DNA of 64,000 bases, taken from Pseudisothecium myosuroides. Taxonomy: Eukaryota > Streptophyta > Bryopsida > Hypnales > Lembophyllaceae. The stretch is taken from assembly GCA_951799445.1 (NCBI GenBank), contig OX637290.1, forward strand, positions 32,854,987-32,918,986. The letters are read 5' to 3'. Positions 46,185 through 59,339 of the stretch are shown piece by piece. The notes under the pieces are model-generated. The model saw only the letters and a list, made by a program, of their open reading frames with translations. It made no database searches and was not told the origin of the DNA. The position numbers and the translations under genes are program-made. Every line of letters begins with the position of its first letter. Position 1 is the first letter of the stretch.

Positions 46185-48764
46185 AGATCCACGTTAACAT
46201 CAACCTCATTTGACAAAGTTCTTGCAAACTACAAGTCCACATTTGGCCACTTGCCTTTGAAGTTAAACATGTTTTGTTGGCATTTCTTGTATTGCCATGT
46301 ACTTTTTTACTATAATCTTCAAATCCACGCGATCATCTTCTCCCAAAAATTTGGAACTACCTACTACACTTACATTTCCTTCTATAGTTCTATTTCAAAG
46401 AATACAATAGATCTATCAAAAATACAATAGATCTATCAAAAGACCTCAGCCTAAACCATCGGATCCGACCCTATTTAGACTTTCTTCCAAATTGTTGCCA
46501 CCATTCATTTTGGTTGTAGTCACCAAAGGCTTCAATATCTAAATCTATATTGTTAATATGACTTGCTTTAGTATTGTCATGATTTATGAGTTGCACATAA
46601 TCAAAGAAGTTTGGTAAAATGGTGCAACTTAAAAGTGAGCCAATGCAAAAGTGTAAAAAATAAATTCAAGAATAGAACCTTTTGAGCATACTTATTTATT
46701 TGGTTTGTATGATTTTGAATGTTAGGCTATTAATTGACATCATTGAAGTATAAATTTTTCATGTTGACTGGCATTGAATTGTCACCTACTACTTTGTTTC
46801 TTGATTTCCCTCTTTGCAAAAATAAAAAAATTCTCTTTATTGAGTGGTTGGAAAAAAGTCAATTTGGGCAGAAAATAAGTACTTGGTGGGCATTGTCAAT
46901 GAACATGTGCAAAACTCCTCTTTAGTTTCAAAAATATGTAAATAACATAACACAATATGCAATGTCTCAAAAAATTATGTGTAGTAAAAAAATTTCAATC
47001 GAAGAAGAGACAAAGTTTGTTGATCCTATAATAGAGAGCTGCAAAAAATATGGTTCTCTTTGAGCTTCAAACACTGTAATCATATAATCTACATGATCAA
47101 AAAATTTGAATTTTTTCCTACACATTCCTATAGTATTCTAACCCCTATAGAACCGTTTGATCATTTGGGGGACAAGTGGGATTTTGGGCAAGTACCTACG
47201 GGCTGAATTTTTCACCTGATTTTTTGAAAAAAAGTTTGGAGATAGAAAATTGATTAGCTTTGTCAGTATGTAATTTTTTTTCAATTGGTGCCCGGTAACA
47301 AAAGTTATGCCCAAAACAGCTCAAAACAGAGGAGAAGGGGGGGGGAGGAGGGGCCAGTAAAAATAAAATTCAAAAATTTGAATTTTGTTTAGAAAATTCT
47401 TATAGATTATTATTTTGTTTACATGGAAAGTTTTGATTTATTCCATTTGGATTTGTTATGAGAAAGTTATGGACAATCTTGTTTTTTGGGCAATTAGAGC
47501 ATTTTCTTGAAAAAATAACTTACAGTTTTCATTTTTGAATTCAATTTTTACAACTTTTCAAAAATAAAGTTCCACATGAATTAGTTTGTTTGCTAGAACA
47601 ATCTCACCATTGGGATTAGTACATTTTAATTCCATTTAAAAGATATTAACATTGTAGATTTTCATTCTATCTCGTATCTACTTCTACTTAACAATTTTTT
47701 AAAGAATAAAAATTAAGTTTTTTTGAATTTTTTTTTCTTAGACTCTAAGTTCAATTCTCCACTATAAAGATTGAAAGCTCAAAACTCTGTAGTGCAAAAA
47801 TTTAAAGTTAAAAATGTTCAAAGCCAAGAAATCTAGTCCCACACATTCTCATACTAGTTAGGTGTAAGATCCTACGGTTAGATTTGAAAAAAATACAAAT
47901 TCTCAAACTTACTTACTCTTTTTGCTATCGAAATGGCAATTTTGAATGTTTTTTGGCAGAAAAAAGGCCTTGGTTCTTTTGGGAAACTCAGAAATAGGCT
48001 TCTTTTGAGAAACTTAGAGGCTTACTAAGGTAATAGGCTTCTTTTGGGAAACTCAGAAACTCAGAAATTTGGTTTGGAAAATGGAGAAGTTAAATTAACA
48101 TGAGAAAATGTCATTGGAAGTGCGTCATTTTAAGACAATGCATAGTCAATAGGGATTACAACTACGTCTAGTTTATGATTCATAAATAAGTGATATGCGA
48201 AAATTCAGTTTTGAAAGCGCTGTCGCACTACAGTGCTGAGTTGTCAGGCTCTTGGCAATACGGACACTAAGTTAGACATGTCTCTTGCTTTGTTTTAGAC
48301 ACTTTCATGGAGCATGAACAAACTTTGATGCAAAGTCACAGCATCTTCATAATCATTTTTGGACTCTTCTATTGTATTCAAAGCCACACATCCGACGATG
48401 ACTACTGTTGTCTATGCACATAAATAGCGACCTAGGCACCTTGGTCTTCAAAAAATTGTATTTTATTCCCTCAGTGTCAAAAATTTACTGCAAAAAATTG
48501 CTTTTCCATTCTCTTCCTTTTCTTTATCGAGCAAAAAAAATCGCAAATATTTGGGCGGCCAGCCTCAATAGCAAATCGGAATTTCGCCTTACATGGGCAA
48601 TTCCTGAGCCTACTATTTTAGTAGTGTACAATAGAGTACAAGTGAAAATGGCGTTTTTGCATTCCCAAGGAAACAAATTTCATTGCTACCAACTTTGACA
48701 CCCTCCTGAGGGTTGAAAAATTGTTTTTTTATCATGAAAATTTTGGCATGAAATCATCTCTATG
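46185..48764. other. Decayed repeats, no gene
   Basis: 47141-47990 is a degenerate relative of 49492-50427 (CCCCTATAGAACC at the left, GGCCTTGGTTCTTTTGGG at the right) that has lost TTAA at both ends. 46401-46440 contains AAAATACAATAGATCTATC twice in tandem. 48620-48764 is the first part of a repeat that continues after the palindrome at 49188. Confidence 0.5.
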
Positions 48765-48768
48765 TTAA

Positions 48769-49183
48769 CCCCTAAAGGACCAAGGTGCGTTTTTTTGACA
48801 ACATAGCAATTTTGGGCAGCTCACTACAAATGGAGTTTTTATTTTTTTTCTTTGAAAATTTCACACAATATGTGCTCGAAGAGTAGCTTTAAGGCCCAAC
48901 AATTTTCATAACTTTTGACTTCATGGTTAAAAAGTTATTGCATGATATGTGATTTTCATTGCTCGGCGGGCAGCCCGGGCAGCCCGCCGAGCAATGAAAA
49001 TCACATATCATGCAATAACTTTTTAACCATGAAGTCAAAAGTTATGAAAATTGTTGGGCCTTAAAGCTACTCTTCGAGCACATATTGTGTGAAATTTTCA
49101 AAGAAAAAAAATAAAAACTCCATTTGTAGTGAGCTGCCCAAAATTGCTATGTTGCCAAAAAACGCACCTTGGTCTTTTAGGGG
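48769..49183. mobile_element. Near-perfect 415-bp palindromic TTAA-type element
   Basis: Arms of about 205 bp pair almost base for base around a GC-rich centre (48961-48992, core GGGCAGCCCGGGCAGCCC). Only a 1-base length difference in a T/A run and a few mismatches were seen. TTAA flanks it at 48765-48768 and 49184-49187, and the ends are CCCCTAAAGGACC and GGTCTTTTAGGGG. A single-copy relative of the arm is at 22519-22760. A paralogous uninterrupted site exists within 50777-50950 (reverse strand, CATCTCTATGTTGATA), which confirms the insertion point. Confidence 0.92.
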
Positions 49184-49491
49184 TTAATAATATATGAGCC
49201 AAATTTTAAGGGCAAAAGATTCATGCAAATGGAGATTTTTAAAATCTACCAACATATGTGGTTGTGAGAATGATTTTAAGGACATGCCTAAAGATTGATG
49301 TTCTGCTAAGGATTTTGTAGAAGTGGTATATGATAGCCAGTTGCTTCATTTTATGAGTAAGGTTTCACGCAGATTGCTCATGGAAGATGGCACACCTTTT
49401 CATTGTAACAAACTATGTGAAGAATGAAGACAAATATGCCATATTGAGAAGCTCAATTGGCCCGCAAACTCTTCTAATCTCAATCCTTTAA

Positions 49492-50427
49492 CCCCTAAAG
49501 GACCAGCATGCATTTTTTGGCCGTATAGAAATTTTGGGCAGGTCCGTGTGACTAGAGATTTCTATATTTTAAGCTGAAATTTTAATAGAAGGTGGGCGCG
49601 AGGAATATCTTTCATCTGCACTAAATTTCAGGACATTTGGAAATAGGAGTCAAAAGTTATGGCCAAATATGTTACTTTTTTTCGTAACTGGGTAGTCCGG
49701 GCAGCAAGCAAAATTTGGCAAAATTTTGATTTTTTTTTAAAAATATTTTTTTTCTTGTAGAATATATTTTTGTCTATCTGGAAAGCTTTGATTCATTTCA
49801 TTTGGATTTGTTATGAAAAAGTTATGGACATTCTTGTTTTGGGGGCAGTTAGAGCATCTTTTTGAAAAAATAACTTGTAGGATTCATTTCTAAATGCTAT
49901 TTTTGCAATTTAAAAAAAATATATATATTCTCATAGTTTAGTTTACTTGATAGAACAATCTCACCATTAGGATTAGTGAATTTTAATTCCATCTAAAATA
50001 TATTAATGTTTTAGATTTTCCTTCTATCTTGTACCTACTTCTACTTAATAAATTTTTTAGGAATGATAATTAAGTTTTTTTGAATACTTTTTTTTCCCCT
50101 AGACTCTCAACTCAATTCTCCACTATAAAGATTTGAAGCACAAAGCTCTGTAGTGCAAAAATTTTAAGTGAAAAATGTTTAAAGTCAAATAATCTAGTCC
50201 CGCAATGTGCTGAAATACTTGTTTTTTCCACTTTAAACGCAGATATCTTGCAATCTGAGCGGTCAAAAATTCTGAAATTTTTTCCACACATTCTCATACT
50301 AGTTAGGTGTAAGATCCTACGATTAGATGTGAAAAAAAAACATTTTTCATTTTTTTTTACTCCTTGCTATAGAAATGGCAGTTTTGATGGTTTTTTGGCA
50401 GAAAAAAAGCCTTGGCCCTTTTGGGGG
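49492..50427. mobile_element. TTAA-type element (about 940 bp)
   Basis: TTAA is at 49488-49491 and 50428-50431. The left end is CCCCTAAAGGACCAGCATGC and the right end GCCTTGGCCCTTTTGGGGG. It is homologous to 47141-47990 and, at its left half, to 883-1805 and 45267-46180. No transposase is encoded. Confidence 0.8.
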
Positions 50428-50598
50428 TTAATGAACCTTTGAAAGATTCTAAAGGATGATGTTTTAACATGGCCAGAAATGCCCTAGAAACTTAGGTGAA
50501 TTAGAGGTAGTTATTGAAAGAGAGTGGAGGTCAATCAATTGTATAAAGCCCCTTCATTTATGTCATTTCAAGATTGAGACTAATGGAAGACATACACG

Positions 50599-50950
50599 TT
50601 GGTAGATTTAGAATATTTCCATTCGTGTGAATCTTTTGACCTTGAAATTTGGCACACATGTTATGAATATAGAGATGATCTCATGCCAAAAATTTCATGG
50701 TAAATAAACATTTTTTCAACCTTTGGAATAGTGTCAAAGTTGGCAGTAGTGAAATTGTTTCTCACAACTACATATGTTGGTAGATTTCAAATATTTGCAT
50801 TTATATGAATCTTTTGATTTTGAAATTTGGCACACATAGTATCAACATAGAGATGATGTCATACCAAAAATTTGATGATAAAAAAATAAATTTTTAGCCC
50901 TCGAGAAAGTGTCAAAATTGGCAACAATGAAATTTGTTTCCCCGGGAATA
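50599..50950. repeat. 178-bp tandem duplication
   Basis: Units start at 50599 and 50777 (TTGGTAGATTT). Both contain GAAATTTGGCACACATAGTAT-like and TAGAGATGAT blocks. One inverted copy is found at 48620-48764 plus 49188-49290, where it is split by the palindromic element. Confidence 0.75.
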
Positions 50951-53900
50951 CAAAAACGCCATTTTCACTTGTACCCAATTGTAATTTCAAGACTTGAATG
51001 TTCACCACCATTGCAATTTTGATTACTATGGATTAACTTATTGTACCTTACTTGTAGTTTCAATTGTAACCTTCTCTAAGATGAAAAACATATGCTATAG
51101 ATTCACCACTAATAGAATATAGGTCCTTAGAACATCTTCAATACATACAACAAAATGGGATTGGTCTATTTAAATTCCATCTTATAGCTATATTAACAAT
51201 TTAGTTTTTCTTTCTATTTTGTACTTGCTTCTAATCAATAATTTTTTAAAGATTAAAAGATAATTGCCCGGGGAGGTCACTTAGTGTGCATATTAGAAAC
51301 CATGTGAGATCTAATATAGGGTACTATATATTTATTCTACCTAAAATTTATTAAAAAAATTATATCTAATATAGAGTGTGTAAAATTACATGTAGGGTAT
51401 TATAACTAATATAGGGTTATGTTTAATACCATGTATTAGATTTTATGTAGAAAAAATATAGGGGGGCAATAATATGTGGGGGAAAATAATTTCATAGAGT
51501 GAGTATTTAATGTCCTTAAAGAAGAAATGGACAAAAAATGACTTATTTGTCCCAAATTATCCATAAACCTTGGATGAGGGTTTTTAGATGCTTCTAGGTT
51601 ATTTGTAAAGTCCTTTGAAGTCACTTAAAATTTGAAGAATCTATCATAAATTTTGCTTTGATATACTCTTATTTGTTCATTCCAAACAGTAGAAAGGTAT
51701 ATAAGAGCTTGGTGGTCTATCATTATTAGGTGTGTAAGAGCTTGGTGTAAGAGCTTGTGGTCTTGTTTATTATATTGTAATGCAATGTCATCTTTTCTTT
51801 GTTGTATACTTGTACTCATTGTATTCATTAGAATATATTGTAGATGATTAGTAGTAAGTTGTTTGACACAACTAGAATGCATTGTTTACAGTTTGTGAAT
51901 GTATTTGTTTGGCCACAAGACATCGTCTAAACATAAATTACTTTAGTTTTTAGTAACCATAAAAAAATGGTTTGAAGAAGAAGTGACAAAAGAATAAAGA
52001 AAAAAAGGATAAAAAACAACAATAGGAAAAAAAGTCATACAACACCTATTAGTTCTAATTTTTAAATTTAATATAGGGGCCAAAAAATTGGACTCAAAAG
52101 TGCATTATAAAAAATATAGGGTGCTATAATAAATGCCAATTTAGAATTATTTTTAACAATAGGGTATATTAAATTATGAAATATTAGAAAAATAGCCCCC
52201 CATAAAATATCCCCCAATCTCACGTGTATACTGAACCTCTAAGCTAGTGACTCCCCCGTGGATAATTCTTGTTGTTTCTAAATTTTTTCCTAGACTGTCA
52301 ATTTAATTCTTCAATATAAAGAAATTTAGAACAAAAATATATTGTTCAAAGATTTTAAATTAAAAAGATTCAAAGTCTTATATTTAAATCACTTAAGGTG
52401 CAAAGAAAAGTCAATTTATTCTCTTGCAATCTATGAAAGTAAAGCTTTTGAATTTTCTTCCATACATTTTGGTACTTGTGTACAATCCTGAGGTTAGATA
52501 TTAATTTTTTTGGCTCTTTGCTGCAGAAATAGTTTCTTTAAGCAATTTTTGATTTAAAAAGGCCTTGGCATTGTAATTAGAAGTGCATGAAAATTGTGTA
52601 AAATAAACACTAAAGAAATTGGATTTGAATATTAAACAATTAAAATAAATCCAAATTACATTAAGCTAATTAAAAGACAAAAACTATAGAGGCCACAAAT
52701 GATGTTTAAAAAAATAAATTGCAAATGACATCCCACAAATTTCTATAGTATTTTTATGAAAAATTATTACAATTAATGATTATAACAATAATGATCCAAA
52801 GGTAGATGGTCTATAACTCTGATAGTTTAACTAACTATGCCTAAGGATATAGGGTGGAAATAAGTGACATTATAATACTCTCCAATATTGTGGTATTACT
52901 ATATTAGTTTCACTAATAGATCAAATCAATATGGTTAGCATACCAATTTGAATAATGAAGTATGAAGTAATTAACTCAACCCTTAATGGACTAGATGTTC
53001 AAATTTCAAACAATGGATGTACACAAATATGTATGGTGGCATATAAAATCTTGTTTTTTAATCCATCTAAATATTTGTAGATTCATGTATAGTTCTTTGT
53101 ATAGTACAAACATTCAAAACTTTTGATTACAAACAATTTGGGATTTCAAGGATATATGTATGTGACTACAAAAGTAACTATTTCAATTGAAAAGATGACC
53201 CATCAAAAACAATTCGAAAAGATAAGTAAATAAAAATCCTTAAAAGTCACCTTCAATTAGAACTTAACGTGTCAAATTTAAAGAATAAATATATTTTTAT
53301 AAAAATTACATATTACAATATATTCAATTTATAGTGAATTTTTGAAGGAATTTTTTATTTTTTATTTTCAAATATTATTGAAAATTATTGGTTAGTATAT
53401 AAATCTATGTGGATATTATCTATGGATTACATATTAAAACTTTTGCTTAGAACTACCATTAACTATTATTCTAAGTTGCATTTAACGATACATCTTCATT
53501 GTGTTGGAAATTAGAACAACTTTTGGGTCCCTAAAAAAATTAAATAGGATCCAGAAGATCTTTAGTTCTAAAAGGGTGATCCAACACTCTTATTGATGTC
53601 ATTTAATGGTACTTTGGAGGACCACAATGTACTTAGGGTGCTAGCTACATATAAACCCAAACCTATAATTTTCCTTGAGTTTAATTTGATGATTAGTCTA
53701 CACAATTAAGCAAAACATTGGGTGAATTAGACGTGCCTATACACTTGTCAATATCTTAATTTCTAAAGGAGAGTAGAAATAATTTTAGGACTCTTATTTA
53801 GGCACTAATCTTTGAGGGGCCAATTGTTCATTGAGTACGGAAATGAATTGGTTAGGTGCCATGAAGTCAATTTTAGATTAATCATTTTGAAATTTTGACA

Positions 53901-56083
53901 CAAGGTGCAGACATAAATCCCTTATGAAGGAACAAATAATTTAAATTGGAAACCCAAATCAAAGGATAAGTCCAAAAAAATTGGATAATTTGGATAGTTT
54001 GCATGCTAAGCTCTTCATCTCTTTTTAAACTTTGGCACATATATAACTAACATGATCATAATATACAACATTACACTAGAAAATTATATTTTTTAGAAAA
54101 AATTGACTTCAATAAGAGTCAAACTCCACAATCTGCAAGCACGGATGAAAAAAACATTTTCTTCTAACTTCAATTGCTATGACTTTGCAATTAGAAAGTA
54201 AAAAATTTTGAATTTTTTTCGACATATTCTTAATGTTTGATTCTACGTGTTTTTCTACTTGGATATAAAAAAATAGTTTCTAAATGCACAAGAAGTCATC
54301 AAACAATGATTTGTGTATCACTAGTTTGATTAACATCCTTGTATTGCAAGGTGATTTAGAGTAAAGCAGTCTCCTTATTTTCTTTCAAAATTTTACACGT
54401 ATTTATCTAAGAAAATGTAGTATTCAATGGTGTAGAAGTTCAATTGTGACTAGAGCAAAAATCTCATTCCAAATGGGCTTGAAGTCTGAAGTGACCCTTG
54501 TGGCCTTGTTTGTTGGAAATTTTTTTTTCCAATTTTTAATGTTATAATCATGCAATCCATGTGATCAAAGAGGTAGTTTTTTTTACCCACATTGGTACCA
54601 TAATAGTCTATAACAAATTTGTACCATCATAATTTAAAAAATTACATTCCCAATTTTGGTCAATGCACCAAAAATTAACAATTTTTGACAATTTCTCTTG
54701 AAAAACGCCCAAGATCCCTAAAGGACCTCTCAAATGATAACTAAGCAAAGCAAATGTCAAAGTTAAAGTCAATGTTAAAGTTAAAGTCAATGTTAAAGTC
54801 TAGACAATTCTTTTCTTCTTTGCAGACTAACATTTTTGAAGTAAAACTGTAATTATTCTAACAAGTTGAAAGTTCAAGTTTAAACATGAGAATAACTCAA
54901 AAATCAGTAGGACCAAACCTCACATGCAAAAGGTTGTATTTTTTTCATTGCAAATAGATAGTTTGCTCAACATTTTTTGCACGTAAATTTTGGCTGAGAA
55001 AAAACAACATTCATTTGTCCTAATAGTGAGGAGGGGGAGGGGATAAGAGTCACCAACAAATTAGTGTCCCTGAAAAAAATTATTTTTGTAGAAATTGGTA
55101 AAATTTAGTAATATTTCATCTTACAATAATTCTAATTCAAAAGTATGACTTTAGTACATTTGTATCACAAGCTGACAAAAATGACAAATAAATGTAGTGA
55201 TATTTTGATTAATAAAGAGAAAAAGAAGAAAAAGAACTTCAATCCGCTTAATCCTAAAATGATGAGACCTATCACTAAGGTACTTTCTAAAAAATAATGC
55301 AATTTTTGGACCAATAGGTACATTTTTCATTTCTACATTGATCTTGAAAGGCATCCATTGACCATTTTTTGGCCTCAACATCCTTTCAAGGTTAATCCTT
55401 AAGCAACTAATAAACCATGTATAGTTGATTAAATTCCTTTGAGTGTTTAAAAATATTTTACGAGCAATATTGAAGGTACGCTATTGAAAAGCTTTCTTTT
55501 TCTTTGAAAAAGGTAAGTATTTGATTTTTGAGAGTTCCTCAAAGGCACATATGTACCATTAATGGAAGTGTGAAGCTTGCCAATTTTACTTGATTTGAAA
55601 TCTTAAAAATCGTGCTTATCCATTTGCTTTGAAAATGGTCCCAATAGAACAAGTAAAGTGTTTTCATGATTTTCATCATTGAAAATTAAACATGCAAGTT
55701 TATTTTAGAATTTTTTGCAATTTCTACTTATAAAAAAATTGCATTTCAACAATTGCAAGGTAATTTGTGTAATGAGTTTGATAGCACTTCATTTGAAGTT
55801 AAGGTTTTTTGGAAGTGCATCTTAGTGTACTAACACAATTTCTAGTTGTTCATGTTACCTCCAATCTCCCAAAACTCTTATATGCAAATTTTTCATACAT
55901 TGTGGGGAAGGACAACAAACTCAAAATAGGATACATACATTTTTCTTGTTTTAATCTCACAACTCCTATGCAATTTCACACTCAAAACCGATAAGCACAC
56001 TAATAAGCAAGCTCTTTGAACATCTATACAATTAGATGTTTTTTTTAATCAACTTGCTTCATTGGGGATAACTTCAAGTCCAT
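50951..56083. other. AT-rich decayed repeats, no gene
   Basis: Open frames of up to 85 residues show no domain. 52988 starts CCCTTAATGGACTAGATG, the same family as 21661. 54757-54800 is a short tandem repeat of AAAGTCAATGTT-type units. 55290-55400 is a fragment shared with 37655-37770. Confidence 0.45.
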
Positions 56084-57067
56084 GGGTGATTGCAAGAAAC
56101 ACCTGTACTATTTGTTGTGTTTTCAAGAAAACTTGTGGTTTTTTCTAGAATACTTTAAAATTAGAAAAATAGTTTTTAAAAAATATAAAAAATATGGCCA
56201 ATGTATATACCTTTAAGATGAAGATAACCACCAAAGGAAAAGCATAAAAAAATTCTTTAAGTGGGAGAACGAGAGAAGTGCTAAATTTTAAGAAAATAGA
56301 TACTTGATGCTTTAATTAGTTAAAAATAGGGAAAAAAATTAAATAAATAAAATAGAAATTGCCCATTTGTAAAAACTTTATGGAAATAGTCAAAAAATTC
56401 ACCAAAATAATATTATACATGTTCTAAAATGCAAGCAGAAAGAAGCTCACTTTGTGGACTTCCACACAATACAAAAATAATTATTTTTAGAATTCCTTCC
56501 TTGAAAAGCTATAAATCTACTAGAAGACCATTTCCTCCAAATTTCAGCTCCAAATTCTTTTTTGGGGGTACTAAATAGTACTAAAACCCCCCAAACTGGC
56601 AAGTGTGACACACGGTGTGACATAAAATCGGGGTCTGTTTTTAAATAGTAAAATATTTTTTAAAATTACCAAAAAAATTAGACAAAGTGTATAATGGTTA
56701 TGAGTACTTTCATTACAAATCTTGAGTCATTTGGATCCGAAACGAAGAAGTTATGCTCAAAAAACAAACATTAGAGGAGATTTAGCCCCTCGGAAGGGCT
56801 GCTGGCTGACGTGGCCGGGAAACTGCCACGTCATTTTTTTCGTTTTTTTTTTCCAAAAAAAAATGAAATTTTTTTTGAGTTATTTTTTCATTTTTTCATT
56901 TTCAAAAAAATAAAAAAATAAAAAATATGGCCGTGGCCGTTCCCGGACTATCGGGGGAACAACGCCGGGAATAGGTCTGAAACGGCCCTCCCGATCCCCT
57001 AAATCTCCTCTAATGTCAGCCGGCTACGTGTGACAAAAATAATACTAAGTGTTTCTTGCAATCACCC
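56084..57067. mobile_element. GGGTGATTGCAAGAAAC-ended element with a nested MITE
   Basis: The ends GGGTGATTGCAAGAAACAC and GTGTTTCTTGCAATCACCC are inverted repeats, flanked by CCAT on both sides (56080-56083 and 57068-57071). It is reverse-homologous to 43497-44209. It is interrupted at 56769-57015. Confidence 0.7.
56769..57015. mobile_element. CATTAGAGG-family MITE, nested
   Basis: The termini are CATTAGAGGAGATTTAG and CTAAATCTCCTCTAATG. Inside, GACGTGGC...GCCACGTC and a long A/T-run stem form further inverted structure. It lies within the right half of the 56084-57067 element and is related to 15820-16087. Confidence 0.7.
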
Positions 57068-57745
57068 CCATGCTCTTTTTTAATAGGAAAAATACACTTA
57101 GGGAAAGAGTCAAAATGAGTTAGGAGCTAAAATTCATTCGGCAAACCCCACACCAGACAATGCACACAGGTTGAGGGAGAGGACTGAAATTAACTTACTC
57201 CCTTGCTGTGGGAGGATGGATTGAATCCTAGAAATTCAAACACACTGATTAATGAATTACATCACATATGCAATTTGGATGAATGGACTTGAAAATGTGT
57301 GGAGGTCTCAACAGAGGGTTGAGATTTTTTCATTGGCTATGTTCTTTTGGACATCGACTATGGTATCGACTTTTGCATTCTGAACCCAAGTTTCCAAATC
57401 TTATCTATAAGTGTATTCACACTGCACAATGTGGTTAGGATTTGGTTGGAGTTGATAAAGCTTCACAATCACATTGTTATTGTTTATTTGATTCTCATTG
57501 ACTTTAAAATCACACCAAAGTGACGGCAATGAAAAGGCTAAGTTAGGTTGCAAAAAGATCCAAGGGACAACATGTTTGCAAAATAGAAGCAAATGGTAGT
57601 TATTGTTGTATAGGCAATTTGTAAATTCTTTTCTAGAGTAAGGACCGGTGTCCATGTGGAGTTGGGATCGGTGAAACCTACCAATCTGGACTCCACATGG
57701 AAGCCAGCCCTAAGGGTTTGATATTTGGGTACATGGAAGAGGATC
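57068..57745. other. No gene recognised
   Basis: Minus-strand frames at 57401-57655 and 57538-57765 are short. A copia-like LVGFTD string occurs in one, but no domain can be assembled. Confidence 0.35.
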
Positions 57746-58162
57746 CTATATTCTTGTAGGGCCAAGGGGTATTGGCCCCTTTATTTGGCCCTTGCCAAGG
57801 GTAAATGTGAAAAATTGCTCCCTAGTTCTAAGTCCATAAAGGGGCTTGAAGTCGTTTGCCGCCAACGGTTTGCGATCCGTATTCCCGGTTACATCAACAA
57901 GGCCCGCTACGTCAGGAAGTAGACCTTCCATGAATCTCTCCTCTATCTTGATCCATCTCTGAACATTAGCGTTGATCTCAATGAAGAGTAGAGGGATTCT
58001 CCATTCGGCGATGTCTTTTGCCTTTGCTCCCGCGAATATTGTTGCCATAGACGCGTGAAACGACTGCCCAACAAAGGAGTCACAGTCAGTACGCGTACCA
58101 TAGATTGACCACGTGAACTCAAAAAAACCAGTGTACAGTCGTGCGATCCCACGATCATGTAG
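57746..58162 (-). pseudogene. Unrecognised repeat-associated ORF
   Basis: The minus frame is open for about 138 codons from a stop at 58163-58165 to a stop at 57746. Its first ATG is 58048 (MATIFAGAKAKDIAEWRIPL, then FIEINANVQRW, MEGLLPDVAGLVDVTGNTD). The composition looks like protein, and the codons upstream of the ATG read sensibly too (LYTGFFEFTWSIYGTRTDCD), so the start is probably missing. I do not recognise a family. Its position beside the gag-like array suggests a transposon remnant. Confidence 0.35.
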
Positions 58163-58379
58163 TTACCTTAATGGAACGGTTTAGGCAACAGGCAATCGTG
58201 TGATATCACGATGAAACACCCTCTCCTACATCCACATTTTGAAATCACCATGTACTGAATCCCCAGCACAAGTAACTAAGCTAACACCCTCTGGCTTATC
58301 ATTGTTTACGTTAACGTCATGGGATATGTGGGAGTACGTAACATCCAGAAAGTCCCAATTAACAATTTAGTGGAGGTAA

Positions 58380-58775
58380 AAGTAGCAGAACTTTTTCAAT
58401 TTTTGCATTTAAATACAAAGTTAGGACTTAGATATTAGAAATAGAAATTAGTTTCTATGTAGGAAAGATAAAACTCCAATTAGGTTACGCAGTCTTCCGG
58501 AAACTGTAGCCGGAAAGCCGGAAAGCCGGAAAGTTCCGGATCGTAGGGACCTACTGACTAGGTTCCGGCTAGGGAACTTACGGGAACTTCTTTGGCGGCG
58601 GGAACTTAGGGTTCCGACAGGTATTTAAACCCCACCGCCAGCCTCATTCAGTCTCTTTTTACTCGTGCTCTTCCACGGTGCGTTAGAAGAGAGAAAGAAT
58701 GGTGAGTTAGGGCCTGTTAGGGAGTGAAAGGGAGGAAGGTGCTGATTGCACCGGATTGTCTTAGCAGTCGGTGAG
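58380..58775 (+). promoter_or_regulatory. CCGG-rich promoter and leader of gag-like unit 1
   Basis: 58499-58620 is dense in CCGG, including three GCCGGAAA units in a row at 58510-58535. A TATA-like GTATTTAAACC is at 58620. A leader of about 130 bases runs to the ATG at 58776. The layout resembles an LTR U3-R-U5, but no matching downstream LTR was found. Confidence 0.5.
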
Positions 58776-59230
58776 ATGGCGGAAGCGAGTCGATCCCGGA
58801 GGTCGATAGTGACAGCCCGAGGCGTGCGTCCAGTTATCCCATCGGATCCGGAGCGCCTTAAGGAGTTAGAGGGAGACCTAGAGATCATGGGATGTCTAGG
58901 GTTGATTAAACGTCCATGGAACGTCCGAAGTGAAGAGATGATTGACGAGCTGGTTTCCGGAGTAGGTAATTAGTTTGATTTGACAATTAGGGGTCGATCT
59001 AGGGCTTGGACTCCGGAATTGTGGGCAAAGGTGTACTTTACGCCAACCGGGGGTTCCGGAATGGCGTCCCAGACGGACACTTACGCCGCAGATGTATTCC
59101 GGAGTCATGCGGATTCCAAGGAAGGGAACACCGCAAGTGACTGTAAGAGTCCCCGGGATGGGCAGTTGTTAGCATTCCTCATCCCTATTTTGTATCCGGA
59201 AAAGCTATCGCAGTGCGAATTTTTGGTTTT
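58776..59230 (+). pseudogene. Gag-like ORF family, copy 1 (N-terminal part, broken)
   Basis: ATG 58776 (MAEASRSRRSIVTARG). It reads in one frame to the end of homology: IMGCLGLIKRPWNVRSEEMI, FDLTIRGRSRAWTPELWAKV, MASQTDTYAADVFRSHADSK, LLAFLIPILYPEK. A single in-frame TAG (58971-58973) sits where copy 2 has CAG (N-Q-F-D). Homology to copy 2 stops after PEK, at the point where copy 3's homology begins. Its function is unknown. Confidence 0.6.
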
Positions 59231-59339
59231 TTGTAAGTTATCTAAATCTTTGAACGGAAACCGTGATCTGGTATCCGGATTCAAGCAAGAGGTAACAGGA
59301 AACCGGAAATTAACTACGGAACGAAATAGGTGACAATCC

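Noticed and set aside
57401..57765. Possible copia reverse-transcriptase remnant (LVGFTDP string)
   Set aside because: Only a few residues match; neighbouring conserved blocks are absent.
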